DNA of 45,429 nt, taken from NCBI GenBank assembly GCA_965248975.1, contig CBDFKU010000009.1, forward strand, positions 1 to 45,429. Direction: 5' to 3'. Each line of letters starts with the position of its first letter. Within the stretch, counting starts at the first letter, position 1. A model generated the notes under the pieces. The model saw nothing but the letters and a program-made list of their open reading frames with translations. It had not been told where the DNA came from and made no database searches. The position numbers were made by a program, and so were the translations under genes. Shown in pieces: positions 17,081 through 25,388 of the stretch. This stretch comes from CBDFKU01 sp965248975 (lineage in GTDB: Bacteria; Chloroflexota; Dehalococcoidia; Lucifugimonadales; JAGWBF01).

Positions 17081-17827
17081 CTATTTCTTGGTGGTTTCCA
17101 GCCCTCTTGATGGGCATCCGTAGGCCAGGATGCACCGGTCGCACAGCGGCCTGGGTGCTTTGCACACCTTCCGGCCATGGGTTATCAGGGCCATGTGAAA
17201 GGTGAACACCTGGCCCGGCTCCACGGCCCGCTCCAGGATGTCGTGGGACTGCTCATAGCTGGTCTTGGGCCCGATCAGGCCAAGGCGCTTGGAGACCCGG
17301 TAGATGTGGGTGTCCACCGCCATGGCCGGCATCCCCAGCGCGAAGCAGAGGATTATGGCGGCCGTCTTGGGGCCGACGCCGGGAAGCTCCCGGAGCCAGG
17401 CCTTGGCCTCGTCCAGGGGCAGGTCCTTGAGGAAAGAGAGGTCCAGGGAGCCCCTCTTCTCGATGATCAGGTTGAGGACCTGCTTTATTCTGGGGGCCTT
17501 GATCTTAGCCAGCCCGCCTACGCTGATGGATTGGGCTATGAGGTCCAGGTCCCCTTCGGCCACGTTCTCGAAGGAGCCGAAGGTGTCCATGAGCTGGTGA
17601 AAGGCCCGTTCCGAGTTCACGTCGGAGGTATGCTGGGAAAGTATTGTGAAGACCACCTCGGATATGGGGTCGTAGCGCGGCTCCTGGGAGAACGGGAAGG
17701 GGGAGTACTCCTTCTCCAGGGCCTCCAGGACTTCCGCGGGGGTTAGCCCAACCGGCTTCGAGGTGTTGGGCCGGGCGCCATCATCTGGCGCGGCATCCGC
17801 TACGGTTTCCCTTTCGGTGAGCTCCAT
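17081..17827 (-). CDS. nth: Endonuclease III-type DNA glycosylase/AP lyase
   Basis: This enzyme removes oxidised pyrimidines and nicks at abasic sites in base excision repair. With start ATG 17827 (AGGTGA ribosome binding site; the in-frame TTG at 17866 is less likely) it has 248 residues. The helix-hairpin-helix is LPGVGPKTA (148-156) with catalytic Lys154, and catalytic Asp172 lies in VDTHIYR. The [4Fe-4S] ligands are in the canonical C-X6-C-X2-C-X5-C spacing (C222, C229, C232, C238). The N-terminus carries a roughly 25-residue low-complexity extension. It is divergent from tldD. Confidence 0.93.
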   Translation of the reverse strand: MELTERETVADAAPDDGARPNTSKPVGLTPAEVLEALEKEYSPFPFSQEPRYDPISEVVFTILSQHTSDVNSERAFHQLMDTFGSFENVAEGDLDLIAQSISVGGLAKIKAPRIKQVLNLIIEKRGSLDLSFLKDLPLDEAKAWLRELPGVGPKTAAIILCFALGMPAMAVDTHIYRVSKRLGLIGPKTSYEQSHDILERAVEPGQVFTFHMALITHGRKVCKAPRPLCDRCILAYGCPSRGLETTKK

Positions 17828-17894
17828 AATCACCTGATTGTAGCACTTTTGCGCAGCCCCATCCAAGGCCGGCTGAGGCTTGACCCATATGGTA

Positions 17895-17903
17895 TGTTAT
17901 AGT
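17895..17903 (+). promoter_or_regulatory. Candidate extended -10 promoter for tldD
   Basis: TGTTATAGT forms an extended -10 (TGn then TATAGT at 17898-17903), 42 bp before the tldD start. The TTGACC just upstream is only 12 bp away, too close to be a standard -35. It lies in the divergent nth/tldD intergenic stretch. Confidence 0.35.
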
Positions 17904-17944
17904 AGAAAAGGTAGGTAGCCAGATACGGGAGAGGCGGCGTTACC

Positions 17945-19312
17945 TTGGACGATGGCATCAGGGATAGGATCCAGGAAGCCCTGGCGGGGCAGGATGCCCG
18001 GTATATAGAGGTCCGGGTCGAGGAAGTGGCGGGCACCCACATCCGCTATCGGGGCAGGGAGGTCGAGGAGATCGGCCACACCACCGGTGTCGGAGGATGC
18101 GTCAGGGCCCTGGCGGGTGGCTGGGGGTTTGCTTCCTTCAACGACCTCGATGGGCTAAAAGACAAGGTGGCAACGGCGATACGCAACGCCAACGTGGTGG
18201 GCGACAAGGGGATAGAGCTGGCGCCGGTGGAACCGGTGGTGGATTCGGTACCACCTGTAGTGGGAAAGGACCCACTGGCTGTAAGCCTGCAGGAAAAGAA
18301 GTCCCTGCTGGACGAGTACGTGGACATCATCTGGAGAGTCCCCAACGTTACCACCTCCACGGTGGGCTATGGCGACAGCCGCCGGAAGCGCATCATCGCT
18401 ACGTCGAAGGGCACCTACGTACAACAGGAAAAGATAGATGTGAGCCTTCGCCTGAACGCCATGGCGCGGGACGGCGGCGACGTTCAGCAGTCCGGGCTAA
18501 GCCTTGGATCCAACGGCGACTTCTCCTTCGTCGAGCATCTCCACGATGACACAGAGAAGATGGCCCGAAGCGCCGTGGACCTGCTCAACGCGCCCCAGGT
18601 CAAGGGTGGCGAGTACACCGTGGTGCTGGACCCGGTGCTGGCCGGGGTGTTCATCCACGAGGCCTTCGGCCACCTGTCCGAAGCCGATCACGTGTACGAG
18701 AACCAGCGTTTGAGGGAGATAATGGCCATGGGCCGGCGCTTCGGTGGGTCGCACATCAACGTGGTGGATGGCGCCGCAGTGGCAGGACTTCGGGGCAGCT
18801 ACAAGTACGATGACGAGGGCGTGCCTGCCACGCAGACCTACCTGCTGGAGGAAGGGGTGCTGGTGGGCCGGCTCCACTCCAGGGAGACTGCCGCCACCAT
18901 GGGGGAGACCCCCACCGGCAACGCCAGGGCCATCAGCTCCCAATTCCCCCCTATCGTGCGGATGACCAACACCTACATCGAGCCAGGAACCGCCAGCTTC
19001 GAGGACATCATCTCGGACATCAAGGACGGTCTCTACGTGCGCAACTGGTACGGCGGTATGACCAGCATGGAGCAGTTCACCTTCTCTGCCGGCGAGTCCT
19101 ACGCCATCCGCAACGGCAGGGTGGAGGAGCTAATGCGGCCTGTCCTCCTGTCGGGCAACCTGTTCGTCACCCTGGAGAACCTGGATGCCGTTGCCAACGA
19201 CCTGGATATGAACCAGGGCGGCGGCTGCGGGAAGGGCGGCCAGTCTCCCCTTCCGGTGTCCAACGGCAGTCCCCACATCCGCATCCAGAAGTGTCTCATA
19301 GGCGGGGCCTAA
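17945..19312 (+). CDS. tldD: TldD-type metalloprotease subunit
   Basis: TldD and TldE form a heteromeric cytoplasmic zinc protease that degrades unfolded peptides and, in some bacteria, trims ribosomally made peptides. The catalytic HEXXXH motif is HEAFGH at 238-243, and the conserved Cys-containing loop NQGGGCGKGGQSPLPVSNG near the C-terminus is typical of TldD. Length (455) matches the family. The start is TTG 17945. Its stop is 2 bp before the tldE start, so the two subunits are made together. No precursor peptide for processing is seen nearby, so a general proteolytic role is the simplest reading. Confidence 0.92.
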   Translation: MDDGIRDRIQEALAGQDARYIEVRVEEVAGTHIRYRGREVEEIGHTTGVGGCVRALAGGWGFASFNDLDGLKDKVATAIRNANVVGDKGIELAPVEPVVDSVPPVVGKDPLAVSLQEKKSLLDEYVDIIWRVPNVTTSTVGYGDSRRKRIIATSKGTYVQQEKIDVSLRLNAMARDGGDVQQSGLSLGSNGDFSFVEHLHDDTEKMARSAVDLLNAPQVKGGEYTVVLDPVLAGVFIHEAFGHLSEADHVYENQRLREIMAMGRRFGGSHINVVDGAAVAGLRGSYKYDDEGVPATQTYLLEEGVLVGRLHSRETAATMGETPTGNARAISSQFPPIVRMTNTYIEPGTASFEDIISDIKDGLYVRNWYGGMTSMEQFTFSAGESYAIRNGRVEELMRPVLLSGNLFVTLENLDAVANDLDMNQGGGCGKGGQSPLPVSNGSPHIRIQKCLIGGA

Positions 19313-19314
19313 TC

Positions 19315-20655
19315 GTGGCATCGGCCCGGAAAGACGACTTCGACCCCGAGGCCCTGCTGGATCGAGCGGGTCGGCTCGCCCAGGAGGCCGAGGTTTTCTA
19401 CGTGCAGCACAGGGACGAGCCCGTTCAGTTCGAGGCCAACCGCCTCAAGCTGGTGGAGACCAGGGAAAGCTCCGGGGTGGCCCTTAGAATCATCAAGGAC
19501 GGCAGGATCGGTTTCTCTTCCACCTCCGACCTAGCGGACATAGACGGCCTCCTGCACAACGCCCTGGAGATGGTGGCCTTCGGTCCCGAGGCGAGGCTGG
19601 GTTTCCCTTCTTATCGAAGCTTCACGCCCGTCGAAGTGTACGATCCTGAGACCGAGGCGGTCCCACTGGACCGTATGGTCGATCTGGGCCAGGGGGCCAT
19701 CGACCGCTTAACCGGGCACACCCCTGACCTCCTGTGCGACGTCAGTATCTCCAAGGGAGCTACCACTCTCACGCTGCTCAACTCCAAGGGTGGCTCCGCC
19801 AGATACACCAAGAGCGGCTTCTCCGTTTTCCTTCACGGCACCATAGTGAAAGACACCGACATGCTCTTCGTTTGGGACGGCCGAAGCTCCTGCCGCCCTG
19901 TCATGGACACCTCCTCCATAGAAAGCACCATGCTGCAGCAGCTGGAGTATTCCAGGAACGTCGTCGCCGCGCCCACGGGTCAGGTTCCGGTCCTGTTTAC
20001 CCCGAGAGGCGTAGCGGGAGCGCTGCTTTCGCCTCTCATGTCCGGGTTCAGTGGGAAGGCGGTCCTTCAAGGGTCGTCGCCGCTGGTGGGAAAGCAGGGT
20101 CAAACCCTTCTGGACGAGAGGCTCAACGTGCGGGACGAGCCGGCCATCCCTTATGCACCCGGCAGCAGGATGTGCGACGACGAGGGCATACCGGCACGAA
20201 GGCTATCACTGATCGACCAGGGGTCCATCGGCAGTTTCCTGTACGATCTTCAGACCGCGGCCCAGGCCGGCACCGAAAGCACGGGCAGCGCCCACCGAGG
20301 GCTGAACACCCTCCCGTCGCCGGGGACCAGCGTGATCACGGTGGGTGAAGGCGACGTGTCCTACGAAGATATGATGGCCGGTATCGAGGATGGTTTGATC
20401 GTCGAGCACTTGCTGGGTGCCGGCCAGAGCAACATTCTGGGGGGAGACTTCAACGCCAACGTGCTCCTGGGTTATCGAGTGCAGGGCGGCAAAGTCACCG
20501 GCAGGGTGAAAAATACGGTCATCTCTGGTAATGTATATTCAGTTCTGAAGAAAATAGAAGCCATGGAAAGCGAGAGTCACTGGGTGGGTGGCTCACTGAA
20601 GACCCCGGCATTTACGTTACATAACGTTTCAGTGGCGGCAAAAGAGCCGGCCTGA
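19315..20655 (+). CDS. tldE: TldE/PmbA-type metalloprotease subunit
   Basis: This is the partner of TldD in the TldD/TldE protease. The family's conserved parts are present (VLFTPRGVAGALLSPL, then FSGKAVLQGSSPL, DEGIPARRLSLIDQG and ILGGDFNANVLLGYRV), and the HEXXXH zinc motif is absent, as expected for the non-catalytic TldE subunit. I place the start at GTG 19315, just after the tldD stop, because a longer form would overlap tldD and lacks support. The result is 446 residues, close to the usual length. Confidence 0.9.
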   Translation: MASARKDDFDPEALLDRAGRLAQEAEVFYVQHRDEPVQFEANRLKLVETRESSGVALRIIKDGRIGFSSTSDLADIDGLLHNALEMVAFGPEARLGFPSYRSFTPVEVYDPETEAVPLDRMVDLGQGAIDRLTGHTPDLLCDVSISKGATTLTLLNSKGGSARYTKSGFSVFLHGTIVKDTDMLFVWDGRSSCRPVMDTSSIESTMLQQLEYSRNVVAAPTGQVPVLFTPRGVAGALLSPLMSGFSGKAVLQGSSPLVGKQGQTLLDERLNVRDEPAIPYAPGSRMCDDEGIPARRLSLIDQGSIGSFLYDLQTAAQAGTESTGSAHRGLNTLPSPGTSVITVGEGDVSYEDMMAGIEDGLIVEHLLGAGQSNILGGDFNANVLLGYRVQGGKVTGRVKNTVISGNVYSVLKKIEAMESESHWVGGSLKTPAFTLHNVSVAAKEPA

Positions 20656-20729
20656 CGCTCTGTTTGCCAGTCCCTGTAGCCTTGCCCGAACGGGCTTATC
20701 GGATGATCCAGCATTAGGGAGTCGGGCAG

Positions 20730-21653
20730 TTGTCTCTGGACACGTGTTTGCAGCATCTAGCGGAAGAGGAATCTCCCTTAAGTCACAGCGTGCTGCAAGA
20801 GCTCTCGGGCTTGAGCCCAGCGGAATTGGGCAGGTTGGCACGGGTGTGGTACAAGCTGTCTTCTGACCGTCGACAGAAAGTCGTGGCGCAGCTGGCGGAG
20901 GTGGCCGAAGAAGATCCCGAGTTGGACTTTAGCCCCATTTTCAAGTTATGCCTGAAGGACTCCCATGAGGAGGTCAGGCAGGCCGCGATTGCGGGCCTCT
21001 GGGAGTTTGAGGACCGCTCTCTGATTCCCGGCCTGGTTCGGATGTTGAGAGAAGATGAGTCGGGAGAGGTCCGGGCAGCGGCGGCCATGGGTCTGGGCAA
21101 GTTCGCCTCCCTTGCGCAGGACGGGAAAATTCTTCCTCGCGACGGCGACATCGTAAGGGGCAGTCTCATGGAAGCCCTGGGCGACGAAAAGGAATGGCTA
21201 GAGGTGAGGAGGCGGGCCCTTGAAGCGGTGGCTCCCTTTAGCACTGGTGACATAAATAAATACGTGCGCTGGGCCTACGACAGCGAAGACATTAAGCTGA
21301 AGTGCAGCTCCATTTACGCCATGGGCAGGACCGGAGAGCCCCAGTGGATGCCGGTGGTGGTCAGGGAGCTGCAGAATCCCAACACACCGATCCGCTATGA
21401 AGCTGCCAACGCCTGCGGAGTGATGGATGAGGAGGAAATGGCGCCCCACCTGATCCCCCTCCTCCACGACGACGACCTCCAGGTACAGCTGGCGGCCATC
21501 GCCGCCCTGGGAGAGATCGGCGGTCAGCTGGCCAAAAAGGCCCTCAGGCGATGCTTGAGCCAGGGAGACCCGGCCCTGGAAGAGGCAGTGACGGACGCCT
21601 TGGAGAACATCCAGGTCGTCGAGGACCCCCTGGGCTTCAGCTATGAGCCCTAG
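20730..21653 (+). CDS. HEAT-repeat protein
   Basis: The 307 residues, with TTG start, form tandem helical repeats with the HEAT consensus, for example EEVRQAAIAGLWEFED, GEVRAAAAMGLGKFA, LEVRRRALEAVAPF and LQVQLAAIAALGEIGG. There is no signal peptide or catalytic motif. Such proteins usually act as protein-binding scaffolds in the cytoplasm. It follows tldE on the same strand (74-bp gap), but a functional link is not shown. Confidence 0.8.
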   Translation: MSLDTCLQHLAEEESPLSHSVLQELSGLSPAELGRLARVWYKLSSDRRQKVVAQLAEVAEEDPELDFSPIFKLCLKDSHEEVRQAAIAGLWEFEDRSLIPGLVRMLREDESGEVRAAAAMGLGKFASLAQDGKILPRDGDIVRGSLMEALGDEKEWLEVRRRALEAVAPFSTGDINKYVRWAYDSEDIKLKCSSIYAMGRTGEPQWMPVVVRELQNPNTPIRYEAANACGVMDEEEMAPHLIPLLHDDDLQVQLAAIAALGEIGGQLAKKALRRCLSQGDPALEEAVTDALENIQVVEDPLGFSYEP

Positions 21654-21729
21654 CTAGCCGGGTTCTTTGCGTCCGCGTTTACAGGCTCCGGGCCAATGAT
21701 CATACTACCTGCTGGTTGAGGGAAGAACG

Positions 21730-22161
21730 CTGGCTCAGCCGACGTCTCAGGAATCTTCGTTAATCACCGCAGCACACGTTGCTCACCTGGCCACCGCCGA
21801 TGCGCGAGGCGTGCCCCACGCCATACCGATATGCTTTGCCTTCGATGGACGCTGCTTCTACTCGGTCCTGGACCGCAAGCCGAAGCGGGCGCCCTTGTCC
21901 CGGCTGAAGCGGGTCCGCAATATCCTCTCTAATCCCAGCGTCGCGCTGGTTCTGGACCACTACGAAGAGGACTGGGGGCGGCTCTGGTACGTGCTGGTGA
22001 CCGGTACGGCGGAGATCGTCCGGGAAGGTGAGGAACACGCGCGCTCGATAGCCCTGCTGAAGGAAAAGTACCTCCAATACCGGAACATGGGAATCGAGGG
22101 GAACCCGGTTATAAAGATCACCCCGTCGAGGATCACCTCCTGGGGCGACCTTCCGGGCTAA
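21730..22161 (+). CDS. PPOX-class (F420/flavin) oxidoreductase, probable CTG start
   Basis: The sequence matches the small split-barrel PPOX family similar to the Rv0121 group: HVAHLATADARGVPHAIPIC, then FAFDGRCFYSVLDRKPKR, VALVLDHYEEDWGRLWYVLV and WGDLPG. The first standard start is GTG 21811, but family sequence clearly begins earlier, and no ATG, GTG or TTG occurs in frame back to a TGA at 21697. CTG 21730 has gaggga 6-7 bp upstream and gives a family-like N-terminus (MAQPTSQESSLITAAH), 143 residues. I therefore propose CTG initiation. Such enzymes bind F420 or FMN and reduce small substrates; the substrate is unknown. Confidence 0.7.
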   Translation: MAQPTSQESSLITAAHVAHLATADARGVPHAIPICFAFDGRCFYSVLDRKPKRAPLSRLKRVRNILSNPSVALVLDHYEEDWGRLWYVLVTGTAEIVREGEEHARSIALLKEKYLQYRNMGIEGNPVIKITPSRITSWGDLPG

Positions 22162-22281
22162 GGACTTAACTGGCGATAGTAGCCCTTCCTGCCATGGCAG
22201 CGTTGTTGAGGCGATCGTGTGCGGCAGTCCACATGCTGATATAATCCACGGGGGAATCCAGGATTCGGGTCCGGGGGAGCC

Positions 22282-23097
22282 ATGCAAGCGAGAGAGCCGA
22301 GGCTGAAGGGGAAAGTAGCCATAGTGACGGGCGGTGGGGCGGTGCAACCTGGTCCGCTCACCGGCACCGGCAAAGCCATGTCCGTCCTCTTTGCCAGGGA
22401 GGGCGCCAGGGTCCTGGTGGCCGACCTTGCGAAGGAAAAGGCCATGGACACTGTCGCCGCTATTCAGGCCGAGGGCGGCGATGCCTCGGGATTCGAAGGC
22501 GACGTCTCCAGGATCGACGACTGTCGACGCATGGTGGAAGCCGCCCGGGAGCGGTACGGAGGTCTGGACGTCCTGGTCAATAACGTAGGCATAATCGGGG
22601 CCGTGGGGAGTGCCCCGGAGTTGGACGAGGACGCCTGGGACCGCACCATGGACGTCAACCTGAAGGGTATGGTGCTTACCAGCAAGTTCGCCATTCCCAG
22701 GATGATCGAGGGCCGGGGAGGCTCGATCATCAACATTGCCTCGGTGGGAGGCCTGCGCAGCAGCCCCACTTGGGGCGGCATAGCCTACGGGGTCTCCAAG
22801 GCGGGGGTCATCGGCTTGACGACACAGCTGGCTATGCAGCACGGGGCCGACAACATCCGGGTGAACTGCATCGTACCGGGCAACATATACACGCCTATGG
22901 TGGCCGGCAACCTGGATGAGGAGGCCCGGGACCGGGAGAGGCGGCGCATACCACTGGGGCGGGAGGGAACCGCCTGGAACATTGCCTGGGCCGCGGTTTA
23001 CCTGGCCAGCGACGAATCGTCCTGGGTGACGGGAATCACGCTGCCGGTTGACGGCGGATTCCTGGCGACGGCCCCAGGGGAGCTGCTGCCCGGATAG
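22282..23097 (+). CDS. SDR-family NAD(P)-dependent oxidoreductase
   Basis: This is a classical short-chain dehydrogenase of 271 residues. The cofactor motif is the longer variant TGGGAVQPGPLTGTGKA, with about eight extra residues in the glycine loop, known in a subgroup of SDR proteins. NNVG follows, with catalytic Ser in IASVGG and the YGVSK pair (Tyr, Lys). The C-terminal VTGITLPVDGGF is typical. A substrate cannot be read from sequence. It points toward the two minus-strand dehydrogenases downstream, which may act in one catabolic route (inference). Confidence 0.9.
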   Translation: MQAREPRLKGKVAIVTGGGAVQPGPLTGTGKAMSVLFAREGARVLVADLAKEKAMDTVAAIQAEGGDASGFEGDVSRIDDCRRMVEAARERYGGLDVLVNNVGIIGAVGSAPELDEDAWDRTMDVNLKGMVLTSKFAIPRMIEGRGGSIINIASVGGLRSSPTWGGIAYGVSKAGVIGLTTQLAMQHGADNIRVNCIVPGNIYTPMVAGNLDEEARDRERRRIPLGREGTAWNIAWAAVYLASDESSWVTGITLPVDGGFLATAPGELLPG

Positions 23098-23122
23098 GGT
23101 GCGCCCGGCGGTTCAGCCCATA

Positions 23123-24022
23123 CTAGTCCGGCTTGGGGTCGCGAACCTCCACCCCAGAGGCCTCTTCCTGCATCCGGAAGTAGATATTGTAGTCCTTTTC
23201 CGCCCAACCCCGGTTCATGGACTGCATCAACAGGACCTCGGCAACGTCAGCTACGGGTGTAGGTACGTTGTTCTCCCTGGCCAGCTGCGTCATCAGGCCG
23301 ACGTCCTTCCGGGCCAGGGCCAGGGTGAAGGTGGGCGGGTCGAACTTGCCTTTGAACACCGTCTCAGCCAGCACCGGGACTCGACGGCCCAGAGTGGCCT
23401 GGCCAGCCTCCAGAAGGACCGATAGCTCTACCCCGGCCTTCAGTCCCAGAGTCAGGCCTTCGGCAATGGCCTGACCCACCCCGAACCCCACCGTGTTGTT
23501 GATCAGCTTGCACACCTGGGCGGTGCCGATGGGTCCGCAGTACATCACGGTGTTGGCGAAGGAGTCCAGCATCGGTTTAACTCTGTCGTAGATCTCCCGC
23601 TCGCCGCCCACCATGACCATCACTTCCTTGCTGAGGACCATCGTTGGGCTACTCATCACCGGAGCGTCCAGCAGGTGGGCCCCCTTCTGGCGGAACATTG
23701 GCTCCAGCCGCCTGACGAGGTTGGGCCCGCAGGTTGACAGGTCCAGGAGGATGCTGCCCTCCTTCATGCCCTCCAGTATCCCCTCTGGCGCGGTGAGCAC
23801 TTGTTCCACGTCCCCCGGCATCGGCAATGATGTAAAGGAGACGTCGCTCAGGCTGGACACCTCCGCCGGAGAGCTGGCAAGCCTGGCGCCTCCCTCGAGG
23901 AGCGGCTTGGTGGCCGCCTCACGGACGTCGTAGACCACCATGGGATATCCGGCCTTCTGTATGTTCCCAGCCATCCCTACACCCATCTTACCCAGCCCAA
24001 CGAACCCTACGGTTTCCATCAT
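23123..24022 (-). CDS. Beta-hydroxyacid dehydrogenase family protein (3-hydroxyisobutyrate dehydrogenase-like)
   Basis: The N-terminal Rossmann motif GFVGLGKMGVGMA (6-18) and the catalytic lysine in CKLINNTV identify the beta-hydroxyacid dehydrogenase family, which oxidises short hydroxyacids with NAD(P). The 299 residues match the family length. The start ATG 24022 (or the next ATG at 24019) follows a strong aaaggagg site. Its ATG is 9 bp after the stop of the alcohol dehydrogenase gene on the same strand, so the two form an operon. One substrate motif differs from textbook tartronate semialdehyde reductases, so the substrate is left open. Confidence 0.88.
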   Translation of the reverse strand: MMETVGFVGLGKMGVGMAGNIQKAGYPMVVYDVREAATKPLLEGGARLASSPAEVSSLSDVSFTSLPMPGDVEQVLTAPEGILEGMKEGSILLDLSTCGPNLVRRLEPMFRQKGAHLLDAPVMSSPTMVLSKEVMVMVGGEREIYDRVKPMLDSFANTVMYCGPIGTAQVCKLINNTVGFGVGQAIAEGLTLGLKAGVELSVLLEAGQATLGRRVPVLAETVFKGKFDPPTFTLALARKDVGLMTQLARENNVPTPVADVAEVLLMQSMNRGWAEKDYNIYFRMQEEASGVEVRDPKPD

Positions 24023-24031
24023 GGTCCTCCT

Positions 24032-25072
24032 TTAGTCGACCTTGAGCACCAGCTTGCCGAAGGAATCCCGATCCTCCATCGCCTGGTGGGCTTTCGCCGC
24101 CTGCTCCAGGGGGAACACCCGGTGGATTGTGGGCGTGATTTTGCCCCGATTCAGCATCTCTACGATCTGCCGCATGTCTTCCTTGGAGCCCATGAACACC
24201 CCGAACACGGTCAGGTGGCGGGTGAACATCAGGCCCATCTGGAGCTCGGCCCGGTACCCGGTGGTGACGCCGCAGATGCCGTACCGTCCGCCCGACCCCA
24301 TGGAGTTGTAGGCCGCCTGGAAGAAATCGGCACCCACGTGGTCCACCACTACGTCCACACCGGCACCACCGGTCAGCTCCCGGGCCCGCTCCGTGACGTC
24401 CTCGTCGGTGTAGTTGATCACCTCGTCTGCGCCGGTCTCCCTCGCCCTGGCCGCCTTCTCGGGCGTGCTCGTCGTGGCGATGACCTTGGCGCCGACCACG
24501 TCCTTGGCCACTTTTATAGCAGCGGTCCCGACGCCGGCCGACGCCGATAGTACCAGGACCGTCTCCCAGGGCTTCAGCCTGGCCCGGCGCACCAGCATGT
24601 TCCACATGGGGAGAAAGGTAGTGGGGACGGCTGCCGCCTCTTCATAGGTCACCCGTTCCGCGATGGTGTGAACGTTGGCCACCGGCACCGTGACGTACTC
24701 GGCATAGCTGCCGTCCAGGGCGGAACCCAGCATCCTCGATCGGGTACAGAGGTCATCCTCGCCAGCGAGACAGTGGTGGCACTGGCCGCAGGTGATCTTG
24801 GGGTTGATTACAACCCGGTCGCCCACCAGGACAGTTCTCACACCGCTACCGACCTCTGCCACATCTCCGGCCGAGTCGCCCCCGAGGATCAGCGGTGGCG
24901 GGAACTCGCGACGCATCCCTCGGCCCCCTGTCCGGGTAAAGAGATCCAGCCGGTTGAGGGCGGTGGCGCGAACCCGCACCTTCACTCCGTAGGCGTCAAT
25001 GGTCGGCTCGGGGCGCTCTCCATAGGTCAGGACCTCCGTGCCGCCGTGGCTTTCTATATACACAGCCTTCAT
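24032..25072 (-). CDS. Zinc-type alcohol dehydrogenase / quinone oxidoreductase (MDR)
   Basis: This is a medium-chain dehydrogenase of 346 residues. The structural zinc loop is present (CGQCHHCLAGEDDLC, four cysteines), as are a GroES-like N-domain (GGDSAGDVAEVG) and a cofactor domain with SASAGVGTAAIKVAK. The catalytic-zinc Cys position is replaced (LNRLDLF where many alcohol dehydrogenases have CHTD), so it may be a reductase lacking catalytic zinc. The start is ATG 25072 with taggagat nearby. It is the first gene of the pair with the hydroxyacid dehydrogenase. Confidence 0.88.
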   Translation of the reverse strand: MKAVYIESHGGTEVLTYGERPEPTIDAYGVKVRVRATALNRLDLFTRTGGRGMRREFPPPLILGGDSAGDVAEVGSGVRTVLVGDRVVINPKITCGQCHHCLAGEDDLCTRSRMLGSALDGSYAEYVTVPVANVHTIAERVTYEEAAAVPTTFLPMWNMLVRRARLKPWETVLVLSASAGVGTAAIKVAKDVVGAKVIATTSTPEKAARARETGADEVINYTDEDVTERARELTGGAGVDVVVDHVGADFFQAAYNSMGSGGRYGICGVTTGYRAELQMGLMFTRHLTVFGVFMGSKEDMRQIVEMLNRGKITPTIHRVFPLEQAAKAHQAMEDRDSFGKLVLKVD

Positions 25073-25172
25073 CGGTATCTCCTAGCGATGAATACGATGG
25101 CGGGCTCACCGCACAGACTGGGGTTTACGGACCGGGTGTGACCGTTACCGGGCTCTCTTGTGACCTGTCATG

Positions 25173-25388
25173 CTACCCGCTCTCTTGAATAGCCTCGTAG
25201 CAGTTGGAGCACAGGAACACCAGGGCCAAGGCCTCCTCGTGGCTGGCGATTCGGCCGCACTGGGGGACCTTCGCGTCCACGCTCCAGGGCTGATGAAACT
25301 TCCTACCGCACATCTGGCAGGAAGCCTGGTGATACCCGTCGAGGGCCCCATCGCATACGACGCATAGTTCCTCGGCCTCGATACTCAT
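25173..25388 (-). CDS. Small zinc-finger protein
   Basis: The 71 residues carry three CxxC pairs (CVVC, CQMC, CSNC), arranged like a treble-clef or RING-like zinc fold, with FHQPW between them. ATG 25388 has gaaaggaggctg upstream and overlaps the stop of the CCA-transferase-like gene (TGATG), so the two are translationally coupled. Its role is unknown; conserved coupling to a tRNA-processing enzyme could be tested. Confidence 0.65.
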   Translation of the reverse strand: MSIEAEELCVVCDGALDGYHQASCQMCGRKFHQPWSVDAKVPQCGRIASHEEALALVFLCSNCYEAIQESG

